A stretch of 64,000 bases of DNA, from the NCBI RefSeq assembly GCF_001687105.1, contig NZ_CP014596.1:186001-250000 (forward strand), written 5' to 3'. This document shows positions 63,396-64,000 of this stretch, piece by piece. The stretch's first letter is position 1, and the number at the start of each line of letters is the position of its first letter. A program made the position numbers and the translations under genes. This stretch comes from Salipiger sp. CCB-MM3. GTDB taxonomy: Bacteria > Pseudomonadota > Alphaproteobacteria > Rhodobacterales > Rhodobacteraceae. The notes beneath the pieces are model-generated. The model was not told the DNA's origin. It did no database searches and saw only the letters and a program-made list of their open reading frames with translations.

Positions 63396-64000
63396 TCAGC
63401 GGGCATCGCGCCCGCCGAAGCGTTGCAGGGTGACCAGCAGCAGGGCCGCGGCGAGGATCAGCACGCCCGAGACTGCGGCAACCCGCCCGTCGAGGCTTTC
63501 CTCGAGCATGGCAAAGAGGCGCAGCGGCAGCATGGTCCGGCCCGGATCGCCGAGGAAGAGCGTCACCGACACGTTGTCGAGCGACTGCATGAAGACGAGG
63601 AAGGCGCCCGCGAGGATACCGGGCAGGATGCCCGGCAGGCTGATGCGCAGGAAAGTGCGGGCGCGGCTGGCGCCGAGCGTGGCCGAGGCTTCCTCGAGCG
63701 CCGGGTTCATGCGCTGCGCGAGGCCCAGCACCGTGCGGAACATCAGCGGCGCGAAGACCGCCGCGTGGCCGATCAGCACCGCGAGGAAGGACGGGCCGAG
63801 GCCGAGAAGGCTCAGCGCCAGCAGCGCGGCGAGCGCGTAGACGAGGCTCGGCAGCACCAGCGGTGCCAGCAGCACCGGCTCGACCGACCCGGCGAAGCGC
63901 TTCGGCGCGCGTGCCAGCGCCCAGGCGGCGGGGGCGGTGATCAGCGTGACCACGGCGACCGTCGATAGCGCCACCTCGATCGAGTTCTTCGCGGCGGTGT
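63396..64000 (-). CDS. ABC transporter permease (5' end outside window)
   Basis: The C-terminal 200 residues of a binding-protein-dependent permease; the frame continues through base 64000. The EAA loop reads LEEASATLGASRARTFLRISLPGILPG, and the surrounding helices resemble PotC/ThiP-type permeases for polyamines, putrescine-like amines or iron. It is followed after 31 bases by the M24-fold gene. The other transporter subunits must lie beyond the edge. Confidence 0.88.
   Translation of the reverse strand, partial: TAAKNSIEVALSTVAVVTLITAPAAWALARAPKRFAGSVEPVLLAPLVLPSLVYALAALLALSLLGLGPSFLAVLIGHAAVFAPLMFRTVLGLAQRMNPALEEASATLGASRARTFLRISLPGILPGILAGAFLVFMQSLDNVSVTLFLGDPGRTMLPLRLFAMLEESLDGRVAAVSGVLILAAALLLVTLQRFGGRDAR

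Overview
The window is a high-GC, densely coded chromosomal segment of an alphaproteobacterium, almost certainly a marine Rhodobacteraceae/Roseobacter-group bacterium. The evidence is gene content and order: tolQRAB-pal-cpoB-tilS-ftsH, rpsA/ihfB/lapA/trpF, a short-form HisG with HisZ, a plant-type glutamate-cysteine ligase beside rsmE and ubiA, and a SelD fused to an FAD-dependent oxidoreductase. No transposase, integrase, phage gene or CRISPR array was seen. Most of the window is core chromosome.

Layout. 1-9 kb: hisZ (cut by the window edge) and hisG, an AEC permease, the YghU-type glutathione transferase, an Lhr-like helicase and PdeM phosphoesterase (a DNA-repair pair split by an opposite-strand SDR gene), then chorismate mutase and folD. 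9-12.4 kb: fhs, a MOSC protein and a Tam-like methyltransferase. 12.4-21.3 kb: the Tol-Pal, TilS and FtsH block, all on the minus strand. 22-27.3 kb: a ugpBAEC glycerol-3-phosphate importer whose last gene is an unusual EEP-fold phosphodiesterase, with a candidate Pho box in front. 27.4-34.9 kb: a LuxR-type response regulator, a secreted pterin/molybdopterin-binding-fold protein, a hybrid histidine kinase with its own HPt domain, and three glycosyltransferases. 35-41.8 kb: a LysR regulator, a 1,085-residue RTX protein and an OmpA/BON envelope protein with a small coiled-coil partner. 41.8-49.2 kb: ubiA, rsmE, gshA, an RsbW/RsbV-like pair, a thiolase and an RluA-type synthase. 49.3-55 kb: N-formylglutamate amidohydrolase, tRNA-Val, rpmJ, trpF, lapA, ihfB, ChaC and rpsA. 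55.4-58.9 kb: selD fusion, mnmH, tRNA-Phe. 59.2-64 kb: a glutamate-synthase-like flavoprotein, a flavin reductase, an M24-fold enzyme without the usual metal ligands, and an ABC permease cut by the window edge.

The most interesting unit is at 27.4-34.9 kb. A periplasmic protein resembling the PruR pterin sensor precedes a phosphorelay kinase, and a LuxR-type regulator lies divergently. An 18-bp imperfect palindrome, followed at a fixed distance by TTGCCCC, occurs twice: in front of the sensor/kinase operon and in front of the glycosyltransferase operon. This suggests, but does not prove, a small regulon linking a pterin-like signal to surface glycan synthesis.

The second is a non-coding tract at 45.65-46.23 kb with three hairpins that share an almost invariant G-rich loop on stems that differ by compensating changes. 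A separate family of GC-rich double-hairpin repeats occurs in three intergenic spaces. Start codons were moved downstream from the longest open frame wherever a Shine-Dalgarno sequence or the family's usual N-terminus required it; FtsH and TolA appear to start with TTG.
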